Of a DNA stretch of 64,000 nt, positions 47,349 to 58,433 are shown in pieces. Origin of the DNA: Nectonema munidae. Taxonomy: Eukaryota > Nematomorpha > Nectonematoida > Nectonematidae. The DNA lies in NCBI GenBank assembly GCA_030549495.1, contig JAUIRK010001057.1, positions 558,001-622,000 on the forward strand. Reading direction: 5' to 3'. Below the pieces are notes generated by a model. The model did no database searches and had not been told where the DNA came from. It saw only the letters and a list, made by a program, of their open reading frames with translations. Position numbers and translations under genes: made by a program. Numbering within the stretch: position 1 is the stretch's first letter; each line of letters begins with the position of its first letter.

Positions 47349-49562
47349 CCCTTATCCTAGTGTTTGTTACATTTTGTAACATTTTAATTTTAAATAAAGA
47401 AAATCATGACTTAGATTTTTTTTTATTAGATAAAACTTTATGAGCATCTATAATTAAAATATCTTTTTGTTATAAATAAAAAAAATCAATAAATTATTGC
47501 CTCATTTTTTCTATTTTAAAGATTTTTTGCAGCACTTCTTTTTTATATTATTTTTGTTTTTTAAAGATTTTCTTTTTATTTATTTATTTTTGCTCCTCCT
47601 TATTGTTTTTATAATAAAATAGAGTCTAGAAGGCTTTTGCACAAAACAGGATTAAAATTCTTACTTCTTTCTAATAAAATAGAAGAAAGTGAAGAATCTA
47701 ACACAATACAAAATGTAGAAAATGGAGATAGTGAAGATTTTTTTATGACAAAAATATTTATTCAGAAGAAACATCTGTTCATTATCTTGATGAAAATTAT
47801 TGTGGGGATAAAAGTGTCGAGGAAAACTCATATTCTGATTTGGAAGAATTGTATGAAGAGAATGAATGTTCTTCTAACACTGACAATGACACCGAAGCTA
47901 GTGATTCTTCTAATGCTGAAATTGAACCCGAAAAGTTTAATGCTAATCGAATAAATTTTTCTATGCAATCGTTTGATGGTAGAAGAAGAGTAGAAATATT
48001 GTTATAAAACAAAAAAAGATCAATGACTTCAATTCTGATTCCTTGTTTGAATTTTTTTGATCAATCAATTTTTTATATAATTCAGAAGTATACCAACCGT
48101 AAGGTATCTGATTGCTAAAAATCAATATTTTTACATGAAATTTTTTTCACTCGATGAAATAAAAGCTTGTTAGCCTTGATAATCAGAGTGGTTTGGACAG
48201 AGACAACTTCACTTCTCTCATGAATTATGGAATCCGTTTGAAGGTAGACCTTTTATAGAGTAGTCATGGGGTTGCAAAGATTTCAATTTTTTTTACGAAC
48301 TGTTAGATTTGATAATTTCAGAAGTCGAAAGGAAAGAGTGAAAAATGATAGAATCATGGCGGTAAGAGAGATATGGGATATCTTCAATAATAACCTGGCA
48401 AAGTATTTTGAACCTTCCGAGACACTTACTGTTGATGAACAGTTGTTGGGTTATAGAGGTAAAGTTCCTGGACCCACGTATATTCCTTCTAAGCCAAGAA
48501 ACTATGGATTAAAAATATTTTGGATCTGTGATGCAGAAAATGGTTATGCATTGAAAGGAAAAGTGTATCAAGGCAAAGAAAATGGCGTAGTACATAGGTG
48601 TCTGGGTAAAGAGGTTATTCTAGAATTGTCAGAACCGTTTTATGATACTGGTCGCGATGTTGTCACCGATAACTTTTTTACCTCTCACGAACTTGCAAAG
48701 TGTCTTTTAGAACATAATCTAACTTTACTTGGCACAATTAGAAGTCATCGACGAGAAGTACCTAAAATTATGAAAAATAAAAAAAGACTGCTTTATTCGT
48801 CTATTTTTTTTGCATGATCACGAGAACAAAATAATTTTGGTATCATATATCGCTAAGAAAAATAAGAATGTTATCTTGCTCAGTTAATCACACAATGGAG
48901 AAGAAGTAGTAAACGAAAAAGAGATGCGCCCTACATTGATTCTTGATTATAATTATGGTAAAAAAGGAGTAGACCAACTTGACCAAAATCTTGAAGAATT
49001 TACATGTCGAAGAAAAACAAACAGATGGCCTCTTTTATTTTTATTTAATATGATTGACGTAGCAGTAAACAACTCATTTATATAATCAAAAAATGAGGGC
49101 TGTTTTCAAACCAGAAGAGATTTCATGAAAAACTTGACCATAAATCTATCTAAAGCTTCTGTTGATTACAGGTATAAAAATAACAAAAAGCTTTCCTCGA
49201 AAAATTTAGAGGCTGCGAAACTCTTTGGTATAATTGAAAAAAATATAAAAATGTGCAGAGAAAATAAAAAAGTAGGAAGATGCTTCTTATGCCGAAAATG
49301 TGCTCGTTCAAAATGTGACAACTGTTCTCAGTTTGTTTGTACGCTACATAAAAGATGCGCTAAAAAATAATTTGTGATTCATGCTCATAATTTTTATTTA
49401 AATAAAGCTTTTAAAATTGATCTATTTTGACGTTTTTTAGTTTTTATAGAAATAAGTAGGAATAAATTTTGATATAAAAAACATTTTATAGATTAAAAGT
49501 ATATGTTACAAAATGTAACAAACACTAGCTTTAGGAAGTTTTTTTCACCACATTTATAAGGG
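47349..49562 (+). mobile_element. piggyBac element (2214 bp) inserted in a LINE
   Basis: CCCTTAT/ATAAGGG termini lie between TTAA sites (47345-47348, 49563-49566). A 26-bp internal inverted repeat containing TGTTACATTTTGTAACAT lies 1 bp inside the left terminus (47357-47382) and 27 bp inside the right terminus (49503-49528). This unequal spacing of internal repeats is the arrangement known from the type piggyBac element. The transposase is on the + strand and broken. Confidence 0.92.
47690..49370 (+). pseudogene. piggyBac transposase (broken)
   Basis: An acidic N-terminus (about 47690-48000: SDLEELYEENECSSNTDN) changes frame at least once. The core, 48266-48817, contains VRFDNFRSRKERVKNDRI, first Asp in LTVDEQLLGYRGKVPG, and second Asp in DVVTDNFFTSHELAKC. 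After a frame change, RPTLILDYNYGKKGVDQLDQ (about 48930-48990) carries the third catalytic Asp, followed by FTCRRKTNRWPLLFL. The C-terminal Cys-rich finger (49276-49367) reads CFLCRKCARSKCDNC, then FVCTLHKRC. All functional parts are recognisable, so decay is moderate. Confidence 0.88.
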
Positions 49563-50036
49563 TTAAATAGTGTTGTCTATAATTACTTTGGTAAGAATTC
49601 GGTTTAAATTTGAGGGAATGTGATCTTGAAATTCTTTTTGAGTAACCAGGCAATACACTCTCGTCAATGTTCATGCTTCCTTTCACAATATTAAATATAG
49701 TCTTAAGTTTCTGCAATAAGGAAGATTAATTTTCTCCAATCTTCTAATGCAACATAAACTTTGCATTCCTTTCAAGTGTTTTGTAAATACTCTTTGAACG
49801 TTTTCTATTTTTCTGATGTTCATGATTGAAGAATTTCCAAAAATCACATTTCCATATTCTAAAACAGGCCTGACTAAAGATTTGAACAGATGGAGAGAAA
49901 CTTCAATGTCAGATAACACAAAAGTATTGTTTAACATGTGTAATATAGAGAAAGCTTTCTTTACAACATGAGAAACATGATCAGAAAAACAAAAGTTTGA
50001 ATACACGTGACAATGATCTTTCAAAGTGTTAGATAA

Positions 50037-52518
50037 ACTTTAAAATTATAAATTACTTTGCCCATATTAGAAATGCCAAATATAATATTAAATTAAATAA
50101 ATCAATACAATGGAAAATTTTGTTTAAATTTAATCAAAATAAATTTATTTCTAACAAATATATCCCTAATTTTACTTTAGTTAAAATTTTTTAGAGATTG
50201 TGAAAACTGGGAAGATGTTGAGTGTAATTGATTAGGTTAAAATTTAAAAAAAAAAGAAAGGTTCAAAAGACAGAAAAATTGATAGATAAAATGCAGGGAC
50301 TACGAAAATTCAAGAAGTTTAGGGTGATTGGGGCAAAAAAGTAAAATTAAAAGAAGGATTACGCAAGATTAAGCCACAAAATTTGTGAAATTGCGATAAA
50401 ATTGAAGGGGATTACCGCCAAATTGAAGGGGATTGCGAAAAAAAGTCACACCCCTATTTGTATATTCTTCTTTCATCTTAAAATAAATACTAATCTTATA
50501 TATTTTATACTTTTTAGTGTAAAATCTCCTGGGTTCTTTTTATTACAAGTACCTTTTAAATCAAATTAGAATGTGAGAAATCCAATTGAAAAATTTGAAG
50601 AGTGTATAACTCTACGTTATATTCAAAAGGAGGCATTAAAAAGCCATCTCATGACAGAAACCCCTTTGATTTTGTAAAATAGCAAGCGTGTATTCCTTAA
50701 TTTATGATAATAAATTCCCTCTATCTTTGCACTCAACCCGAAGCATTTGATTCCTCAATAATTTAACCTTGAAAAATTGTTCATACCAAAAATTTTTTTG
50801 CAAATTTATTATTTATTCTACTTTCTTTTCTCTTTCAAGAAGTTTTAAAGCAAATAAATATTTTACTTTTTGCAAAGCATTTCACTTCAAATCCGGGAAG
50901 CATGAATATGAATGTAAGATCATGATGCTACTTTTATCGCAAACAAAATTTAAATGATGCCCATAATTTAGATCACAATACTCCTTTGGCTCCTCTTGAT
51001 ACCAAGTGAGACATTATGAATCCTTCATTTTAAATCTCTCTGTTGGGGGGATAAAGCAGAGAGCTATACTAAGATACCTTCGGAAAACGTAGTTATATAC
51101 TTTTGGTATTTTATATTCGCAGTATAACGTTCATAATGCTCTCTAACCATTTCCCTAAGCACTTTTTCCCGCTTCTGAGTTCCATCCAATATATAAGGTA
51201 GTCAAAATTGTAAGTTCGCTATTTTTGTTACTTGTAAATTGTAAAGGTGTTTTGAATTTCAAAATAGTTAAAAAAAATGTCTTACTTTAAAGATTTTAAA
51301 TGATCGCATTACTGCTTTTTTCAAATATACTTTGTAAAAGTTTTATCAATATTCTTTCCAGAAATTGAATATTTATAGATATGTATCATTTTTTAAGCAA
51401 ATAACTTTGTTCCCAATAAATTTGAACGAGGTTACTAGGCTATCGCGGATTGGATTATCAAAGTCTATGTACCATAGACACGAATGGTTGAATTACCACC
51501 TACAAATTTTTATTGATCATAAGATCAATAAGTTAATTATTGATCATAGTTATAGTAGGTTAATCATAAGTTAATTAGTGAATCCAATAATTAACTCCAC
51601 CATTCATCGTTTCAAGCGCGTGCTTTTAATCAAACTAGAAAGTGGAAAGCTTTGAACACAATGGACATCTTCTCAGCCTGAAGCCACATACATTTCTGTG
51701 AATAACGACAACATTAGAGAATATTGAAGTGTGGTGTCTGCTTTGTTTTCAAGGATTATACTCTCATTTTGGGAAAAATATTTTAACGAAATTGAAATTT
51801 TTGTATTATTGTCTCTTGCAACTCAAAAGAAAGTATATGATTGGATAAAAATAGAGGGTCCATAAAATGTTTTACATATAGTTAATTTATCCTAGTTTTA
51901 TCTTAAACTTGCATTGCTTCATTAAACTTTTTAAGTGATAAAATTAATTATATTAAAATAGTTTAAAATAAATTTAAATAATTTATTCATGCAAAAAAAT
52001 GTTTCACACAAATTTATTTTATTTCTAAAATTTAAAAGATGTAAATACTTATAGTGTTCTCTTCTGAGCAAAAATATCAAATCACATACAAAGGTCAATG
52101 CAGACATATTCAGTTGATTTATAGATACTAAAAATTATGAGGCATTGTCTTCTGCCATGTTTGAGATTTTGAGAAATTTATAGCAACTCTTTGAGACTTT
52201 AACATTTAGATACTGAAAGAGTGTTCCTTTATCTTATTCAAAGGAACATTTACCCTTATATAATATACATATTCGTTTTCTTTCAACCTAAAAATGTCTT
52301 CCTTCATTTATATAATGATATTGATTTTCAACTTTTCAGAATATTGGAATTTTTTATTATAAATAATATCACCATTTTATTATTTCATATTTTTATCACA
52401 GTATTCAATATGTTTTTATTCATGTTTGCAAACATTTAGGTGTTTATTTGATAAGTAAGTAAAAACTTCTCACAAAAAATTAGTTGACATCAAAATGCCT
52501 TAATTGTTTGATTTTTAG
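50037..52518. other. No gene recognised (probable 5' introns of the Kazal gene)
   Basis: AT-rich. The upstream exons of the Kazal-domain gene, including its signal peptide, must lie here or further upstream, but I could not identify them. A repeated GGGATTACG/GGGGATT pattern occurs near 50330-50450. Confidence 0.4.
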
Positions 52519-52659
52519 AGTGTTCAAAAAAAGAGAAAAATAGTGGGCCTGTTTGTGGAGCGGACTTCAAAAACTACAAAAGTATCTGTGAATTCATAAA
52601 TTACAGACCAGCTTCGCTCTCTTCAGACAGCTTCTCGCCAGGAAAATGTCCTAAAAAGG
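52519..52659 (+). CDS. Kazal-like domain exon of a secreted protein (partial gene)
   Basis: The exon has AG before 52519 and a strong GT donor after 52659 (AAGG/gtgaga). It encodes CSKKEKNSGPVCGADFKNYK, then SICEFINYR and, after a short Ser-rich loop, SPGKCPKK. PVCGxD, a Tyr, a Cys three residues later and a late GxC are the signature of Kazal domains, which usually inhibit serine proteases or serve as modules in follistatin/agrin-type proteins. Four of the six Kazal cysteines are in this exon, so the others should be in an upstream exon. It joins the Cys-rich exon at 55316 in phase 1. The acceptor could lie two bases downstream. The N-terminus and signal peptide were not found. Confidence 0.65.
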
Positions 52660-53394
52660 GTGAGAACGTTTCCTTATGGTTGGTATCGGTTTAGTTGCTT
52701 GAGTAAAGAAGAACCAAGAACTCGCATAAATTTTAGCTAATTCACATTTTTTGAACGCAATTCCATAAAAATTTAAATGTAATCTTCAAAGTTCGTGTGC
52801 TCGCATTAACACAAATTTGATTTCAAATATTTCACACCACTCATGGCTGCGAGTAAGTTTCTGATGAAACAGATCAGATGTGAGCCAGCACATTAATTAG
52901 TCAAGGCCAGATTTCTTCAAGTTTATTCCTTAAATTTCAGTTAAATTTTAGTTTATTAAATTTATTCCGTTCCTGTCAAAATCTTGTTTGTGTTTTCAAT
53001 ATTTTATGTATGCTACATTTATATTTTGACAAATATTTTTTGGCTTATGAAAAAATTCTGTTTTGGTGGTTGACCAACTTTATTGTTACTCTCGACGACA
53101 AAAAAAGCTTACAATTTTTCGCATATTAAATTTATATTTTGAATAAACTCATCATTTATCCGTTCGCCACTAAAAAATAAATTTTGGATAATGTGTAAAT
53201 AACCATCATAAACTTATAAGTTGCAATTTATATATAAAAAAATTTTTTTTTAATAAATTTTTTATTTAAAAAAGTAGCTTTGTATAATATTTAAACTTTA
53301 TAAAACTTTTTTTATTAAGAGTTTATTTTTAATTGAAAAATTTGATAAAAAAGTGGTTTTTATAAATTTTCATGTAAATATAAAGGTGTAAAGG

Positions 53395-53545
53395 AACCGT
53401 GGGGTGTTTTCATCGAGAAGGCACAATTGCGCCTCTTGTATCGAACTATGAAGAAAGCAGGCTTGTTGCGGGATCGAACCCACGACATTGAGTTATCGAA
53501 ACCCAGTATCTAACCAATCTTACTCAAACCCCTAGTGTATATAGG
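53395..53545 (-). repeat. tRNA-derived SINE inside the Kazal gene intron
   Basis: On the minus strand: A-box-like GAGTAAGATTGGTTAGATAC, B box GTGGGTTCGATCCCGC, then the family core TTCATAGTTCGATACAAGAG, GCGCAATTGTGCCTTCTCGA and TGAAAACACCCC. The B box is canonical, making this the best-preserved tRNA head of the three copies. Confidence 0.8.
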
Positions 53546-54172
53546 ATGCATATATACCCACGTATTACAAAGTTAAATTTTAAAGTAACAAATGCTAACG
53601 TTGCGAAGTATTGCGATGAAATATGTCATTTTAATGGAAATTTGGAATTGTTTTCATTTAAAAAAAACGATATATGAAGTTTTGTTAGTGGAAATTTTGT
53701 TGAAATCTAATTTGCGAGCCCATAATCGAGGTTCATGGAGTACATTTAAAAAAAATATTTTTGCATCAGATAAAAATAAAAGGAAAAATTATATTTTATC
53801 AATTAATAGCCAAACAAATTTGTTGGTATCCAAAACAAGTTCATTCAAAATATAAATTTAATATCGGCATAAAATACTCGTATTTTTAGTTCAGATTTTT
53901 GTGAAAAACTCTCATATTTCTCTTTATAATTTTATCGATACAATGTCCTTTTAAAAACTGTACGTCATAATGGATTTCATAGAGAGTTTTTATGAATAAG
54001 TGTTATTGGATAGAATATGCCTATACGCTATAATTGATAAATAAGCATTCAAAGTTTCGTTTCGACTAATGCTCAATAACTCTATAATAATGCTTACCCA
54101 CAGTGCAAGTTATAATAATCTATAAACCTTTAATGAACCATGCCTTTTAAATGATCAATATACAAAATTAAC
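53546..54172. other. No gene recognised
   Basis: An 87-codon + strand frame (53592-53855) has no domain I recognise. The sequence is AT-rich intron. Confidence 0.4.
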
Positions 54173-54860
54173 CGTAAAAAAGTTTGCCGTAGGAAAACTC
54201 GCCTCAAGAATTTTCGCCTCGGGAAATTTAGCCTAATAGGAAAAATCGCTGTAAGACAATTTTGCCGTAAAACAAGTATTTGTGATAAAAACAGTTGTTT
54301 TTGAAGTACCATTTTATCTCTTCCAAACAACCAAATTTGGCCAAGTAATTATTTTTTTTATTTTATCTTTATTTTTATTTTATCCTATTTTTTATTTTAT
54401 ATTTATTTTATCTTTATTTTTATTTTATCCTAATTTTTATTTTATCTTTATTTTATTTTTTATTTTATTTTACCTTATTTTTTATTTTATCTTTATTTTT
54501 TTTCGACTATAGTTTTTTTGTAGGCAGACGATGGTTTATGAAATGGAAACTAGTAGAGGAGGACTGAAATTAGTTGACGATCTTAACTATATTTATCGAA
54601 TAGATCGAAAATACCGATAAAAAAATAATTACTCCATACGGATAATAAAATAAAAATAAATAAAATAAAATACGGATAATAAAATAAAAAAAATAATTAC
54701 TCCCTTTCCTTATTGGTTGTTTGGAAGAGATAAAATGGTACTTCAGAAACGAAACTGTTTTTATCACAAACACTTGTTTTCGGCAAAATTGTCCTACAGC
54801 GATTTTTCCTATTAGGGGAAATTTCTTGAGGCGAATTTTCCTACGGCAAATTTGTTTACG
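54173..54860. mobile_element. Foldback element with ~190-bp arms (688 bp)
   Basis: The left arm 54173-54362 and right arm 54685-54860 are inverted repeats (AGTTTGCCGTAGGAAAACTC with its complement near 54845; GTACCATTTTATCTCTTCCA with its complement near 54730). The centre is a T-rich array of TTTTATTTTATC-like units (54358-54500) followed by unique DNA. Each arm contains short repeated words such as TCGCCTC and TTGCCGTA. No coding region. Confidence 0.8.
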
Positions 54861-55315
54861 CCGAATTTTTCTAGAACCTTTTAATACAACCCTAAGTTTA
54901 ACATTTAAAGAAATAAAATTCTATTTTTTCGCTTCTCAATTTAATGCCTCTTTTCTACAACTTGTTTTAGTCAAGTTCAGCTTTTTAACACATGGTAATT
55001 TGCACAATGTTTTAATTAAATTTACGAAATTATTTAAATAAATACTAATCGAAGACCAATCAATGAAGTCACTGAAAATGCATACGCCATGATTGCATCA
55101 GTAGCAACAGCAGCGCTGGTCTCGCAATTGAAGTCTGTCTGTGTATGAGTGTGTTTTGTTGATCGGTGCTTCTTTATTGAAGTTCTCTTGCGTTTGTGTG
55201 CTTGATGCTCCTAAAATATAGTGAAACTTTTATAATTTTTGAAACTTTAATCTTCAAAATAGTTTTGTTAGGGTTAAAGAGCACTGTTGTGATAATTTTT
55301 TAACTTACATTATAG

Positions 55316-55392
55316 AAGCATGCTCCAAAAAGTGTAAAAAGAAACAATGCTATCATAAAGACAAGGGCTGCTATTCATGTCATTGTAAATGA
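55316..55392 (+). CDS. Terminal Cys-rich exon of the Kazal gene
   Basis: Acceptor ttatag precedes 55316. The phase-1 join to 52659 gives KCPKKEACSKKC, then KKKQCYHKDKGCYSCHCK and a stop at 55390-55392. Six cysteines in 24 residues, in the pattern C-x3-C-x5-C-x6-C-x2-C-x-C, indicate a small disulfide-rich module of secreted type, similar in spacing to antistasin-like modules. AATAAA follows 87 bp after the stop. The matching phase and poly(A) signal are the main reasons to accept it as the last exon; the 2.7-kb intron between is full of repeats. Confidence 0.55.
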
Positions 55393-55478
55393 GAGTTTGG
55401 AGGAAATCTGGAAAATTGCACAAATGGTACAAAAGAGAAGAATTGTTAAAATTTCGCACTCATCCTTTATTTCTTATC

Positions 55479-55484
55479 AATAAA
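55479..55484 (+). terminator. Poly(A) signal AATAAA of the Kazal gene
   Basis: Canonical AATAAA 87 bp downstream of the stop of the terminal Cys-rich exon. Confidence 0.5.
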
Positions 55485-55859
55485 ATATTTAGTTCTTAAA
55501 CTTTTTATTAAACATAAAAAAAGTGTGATCTTTTATAAACGGAAGAAATAAGAAGCTTATTTTTGAGATTTAGAATCAGAAAAGTTTGCAAAAATTGAAG
55601 ACAATACATTTATTTGCTTTACCTATGAAGTGCTAAACGCATTATATGTTTATTAAGGCCAGGTGCTGCTGATAGAGATAACTTCAATGATATTGAAAAA
55701 CTTTTCACAAAAGACAACATTGTAACTTTTTATATAGAACCATATACTTGCACTTGCTTTTTGCATTTCACAGTTTTTTTTATCCTTATTAGTGCGGGGC
55801 TAAATTTGTCCGCTCAAGTTCCTATTTTTCTCAGATATTAATAAGTTTTTATAAATATT

Positions 55860-56275
55860 TTTAATGTTACATGTATATTTCAACTATGCTGAATTCAGTG
55901 ATGATGTCCATTTTTTATCAAAATCAATCAAAACTGTCCAAAAATTGATTTATATTTGACAGCTCATCTCAAAAAGGAACTTTTTATTTAAATAATTATA
56001 ACGTTTTTTACACATATATGTCCATTTTCAAATATACTGAATTCACTGGTGATATTCATTTTTTTTATAAAAATTAGTCAAACCTGACAAAATATAATTT
56101 ATTTATGACAGCCCATGTCAAAATTAAAATTTTTATTCTTATAAAAAGTTTTTTTATACATTTCAAGTATGGAAATTTAATGGTGATGTTCATTTTTTAT
56201 GAAATCAATAAAACCTATCAAAAAATCGATTAAACATATAAATCAATGTCAAATATATCGACATAAAAATAACGT
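55860..56275. repeat. Diverged tandem repeat, three ~140-bp units
   Basis: Units recur at about 55879, 56027 and 56162. Each runs TTCAA(C/A/G)TATG..., then GATGATGTCCATTTTTTAT or close variants, a TCAATCAAAAC-like word, and GACAGC(T/C)CAT. Identity is roughly 65-75%, so this is an old array. Its unit length is similar to that of the array at 57.3 kb. Confidence 0.65.
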
Positions 56276-57319
56276 CTACTTGCAATATTTCTCTGGTTAT
56301 TATTTTCTTAATTTATTTAATAAACAAACTTTAGGTGTTTAATTCACTCAAAATATTTCATTTGTCAATAAATCATGTATCTCGATAGGACCTCCATCTT
56401 TTTGGCTACAAATTCGTTATCGGCTTGTAGTCTTTACGTCATATTATAATTTACAGTATGTAATTTTGCTATGCATTCTATGATGATCCTTTTTTGGTAG
56501 CTCTTTTTTCATTAGAAATTTATATTCTTCAATGGGTGTTCGAAAATTTTTTTATAATGATAAAATTACTTTTTTCCTCTCTCAAAGCATTCTGATCATC
56601 AAGAATCTTTTTGATGATCTTAGACTTTTTTATCAGTATCGTGTATTTTATTATCAGGCCTGAATATTTGTCAACTATTCTTAGTTCAAAGGTTTTTTTC
56701 TCATGAATAATTCGTAATGTTCATTGTCCAATTACAAAAAGTTGTCCACGTTCTTCATCTAAAAAATTCTCTCTTTGACGCAAATGGAAAAAGATGGAAA
56801 AATTCAATTTAAATTAAAAATATCTTGATAGTGACTAAATTCTCACATATTGGCATCTGTGCCATTTTTGATACTGACCTATTCTAAATTTTCAGATTTC
56901 CTACCCATCTTACCTAAATGTTAATTGTAATCCTAGATGATAAGCTATAGATTTAAATATTTTTCATTTGTAAAAGAAGATTCACAGTCAAAATCTTTTT
57001 TGAAGCACCTTATATTATACCATTAAACCACTTCCTAGTTCATTAGAACATGGTAGATCTTCCATTTAGTCAAGATACATATTTTTTTTATTTATTTCAT
57101 TTGATCACATGTTTTCTTTTCAATTAGTTTTCAACTTGGTTCCTTTTCTCATACAAATTTTCTAAAGATTTTATAATACGTTTTGTTTTTTTTAAATAAA
57201 TATTTCATACCTAAGATGATTGAAGAAAGTATTATAAAGCCAAAATATACAAAAAAAAAGTTTATTTTTACTATATACCTAATATGCAACGATTTTTTTT
57301 TTATTTTTTACAGAACTGA
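56276..57319. other. No gene recognised
   Basis: AT-rich, with only short frames. It may be a decayed element, but nothing could be identified. Confidence 0.4.
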
Positions 57320-58433
57320 TTTTCAGGCATACATTACTAATTCAATTGCCACTTCGAGATATTTTTTAACCGTATTAGCCAAAATGGAGTACAGAAATAA
57401 AATAAGCATAGTCGATTTGATATAAAAACAAATATTTTATTTGAGAGAGTTATTTTTTTGAACATATTATTGAAGACAGTATCTAGAAGTAAAGCGCAAA
57501 TTCGATTGAAGCTTTCAGATATTTTAAAACGATAAATGCCAAACCTGAGTCAAAAAATGAATCCAGCATCTTCCATTTGGCATAAAAACAGATATTTTAT
57601 TTAAATTTCAAAAATATTTCTGTAGACATTAGACGTAAATCAATCATTTGTTTGTCACTTTCAGACATTTAAAACCTTTAAATGCAAAAACTAATTCTAG
57701 AAATAAAATTATCATGGTTGAATTGGTATAAAAACATATATTTCATGTAAAATTAGAGATAATATTTTTGGATATAGTTTTCAGATATAAACCGCAAATT
57801 TGATTGACACTAGCAGTAAAACCTCTAAATACGAAAACTGCGTCCAGAAATGAAAACATCATGATCTATTTGCTATAAAAACATATATTTCATGTAAAAT
57901 TTGAATCAATATTTTTGGAAACAAATTTTTGAACTAAACGCAAATTTGATTGATACTTATAGGTATTTTCAAATTCAAAATGCAAAAATTGAGTCCATAA
58001 ATGAAACTAGCATGGTTGATTTTGTATAAAAACATATATTTCATTGTAAAATTTGAATGAATATTTTTGGAAACAAATTTTTGAACTAAACGCAAATTTG
58101 ATTAACACTTATAGGTATTTTCAAAACCCAAATGTAAAAAATGAATCGAGAAATAAACCAGCATGGCCGATTTAGTATAAAAACATATATTTTATGTAAA
58201 ATTTGAAGGTATATTTTTGATTAATCAAAATTTTGATTAACATCTTTTAAAAAGTAGTCATGATTATTTTAAAAATTAAATATATAAAGTCTTATACGTT
58301 CAAAACTGGATATAAGTATAAATTTTTAAGGTAGTATATAATATAGATCCTAAGTTATAAGGTTTTAACTACAGATAATGTCAAAATTTTGGTGAAAATT
58401 TTCATTTTTGATTTTGATTGATAGTTTCAAATT
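57320..58433. repeat. Left arm of a long inverted repeat built of ~150-bp tandem units
   Basis: The landmark TATAAAAACATATATTTCAT or a close variant recurs at about 57423, 57583, 57729, 57877, 58027 and 58177, a period of 147-160 bp. Each unit also has CGCAAATTTGATT and AAATGAA(A/T)C..CATGGT words. The last part (58225-58433), ending TTTTGATTTTGATTGATAGT, is unique to the inner edge. The same units appear inverted at 63420-64000. This is the arrangement of foldback elements, whose inverted arms consist of tandem subrepeats. Confidence 0.8.

Larger units (their letters stand above)
47230..50036 (-). pseudogene. LINE (CR1/Jockey-like) 3' end, split by a piggyBac
   Basis: Antisense frames at 50024-49683 and 49716-49567 give the C-terminal part of a LINE reverse transcriptase: FKSLVRPVLEYGNVIF, IENVQRVFTKHLKG, CCIRRLEKINLP, then TIFNIVKGSMNIDES and SRSHSLKFKP. 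After the piggyBac (47349-49562) the same ORF resumes at about 47335 with WNDLPNEVIDSLNIDIFERK, the usual LINE ORF2 ending. The 5' part, including the palm motifs, is missing beyond 50036, so this is a 5'-truncated copy that was later hit at a TTAA. A frame change is present between the two 3' frames. Confidence 0.82.

Noticed and set aside
53460-53530. Possible tRNA gene on the minus strand
   Set aside because: Canonical B box, but it is fused to the same SINE core as the other copies.
55316-55392. Venom-type toxin
   Set aside because: The six-Cys exon follows a Kazal-like exon in phase, which fits an inhibitor or modular secreted protein; nothing specific indicates a toxin.
56350-57180. 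Possible retroelement remnant on the minus strand
   Set aside because: A few words look coding, but no ordered domain motif could be supported.
57183-57425. 80-codon + strand frame
   Set aside because: Mostly the outer part of the tandem-repeat arm; composition is repeat-derived and no domain is seen.
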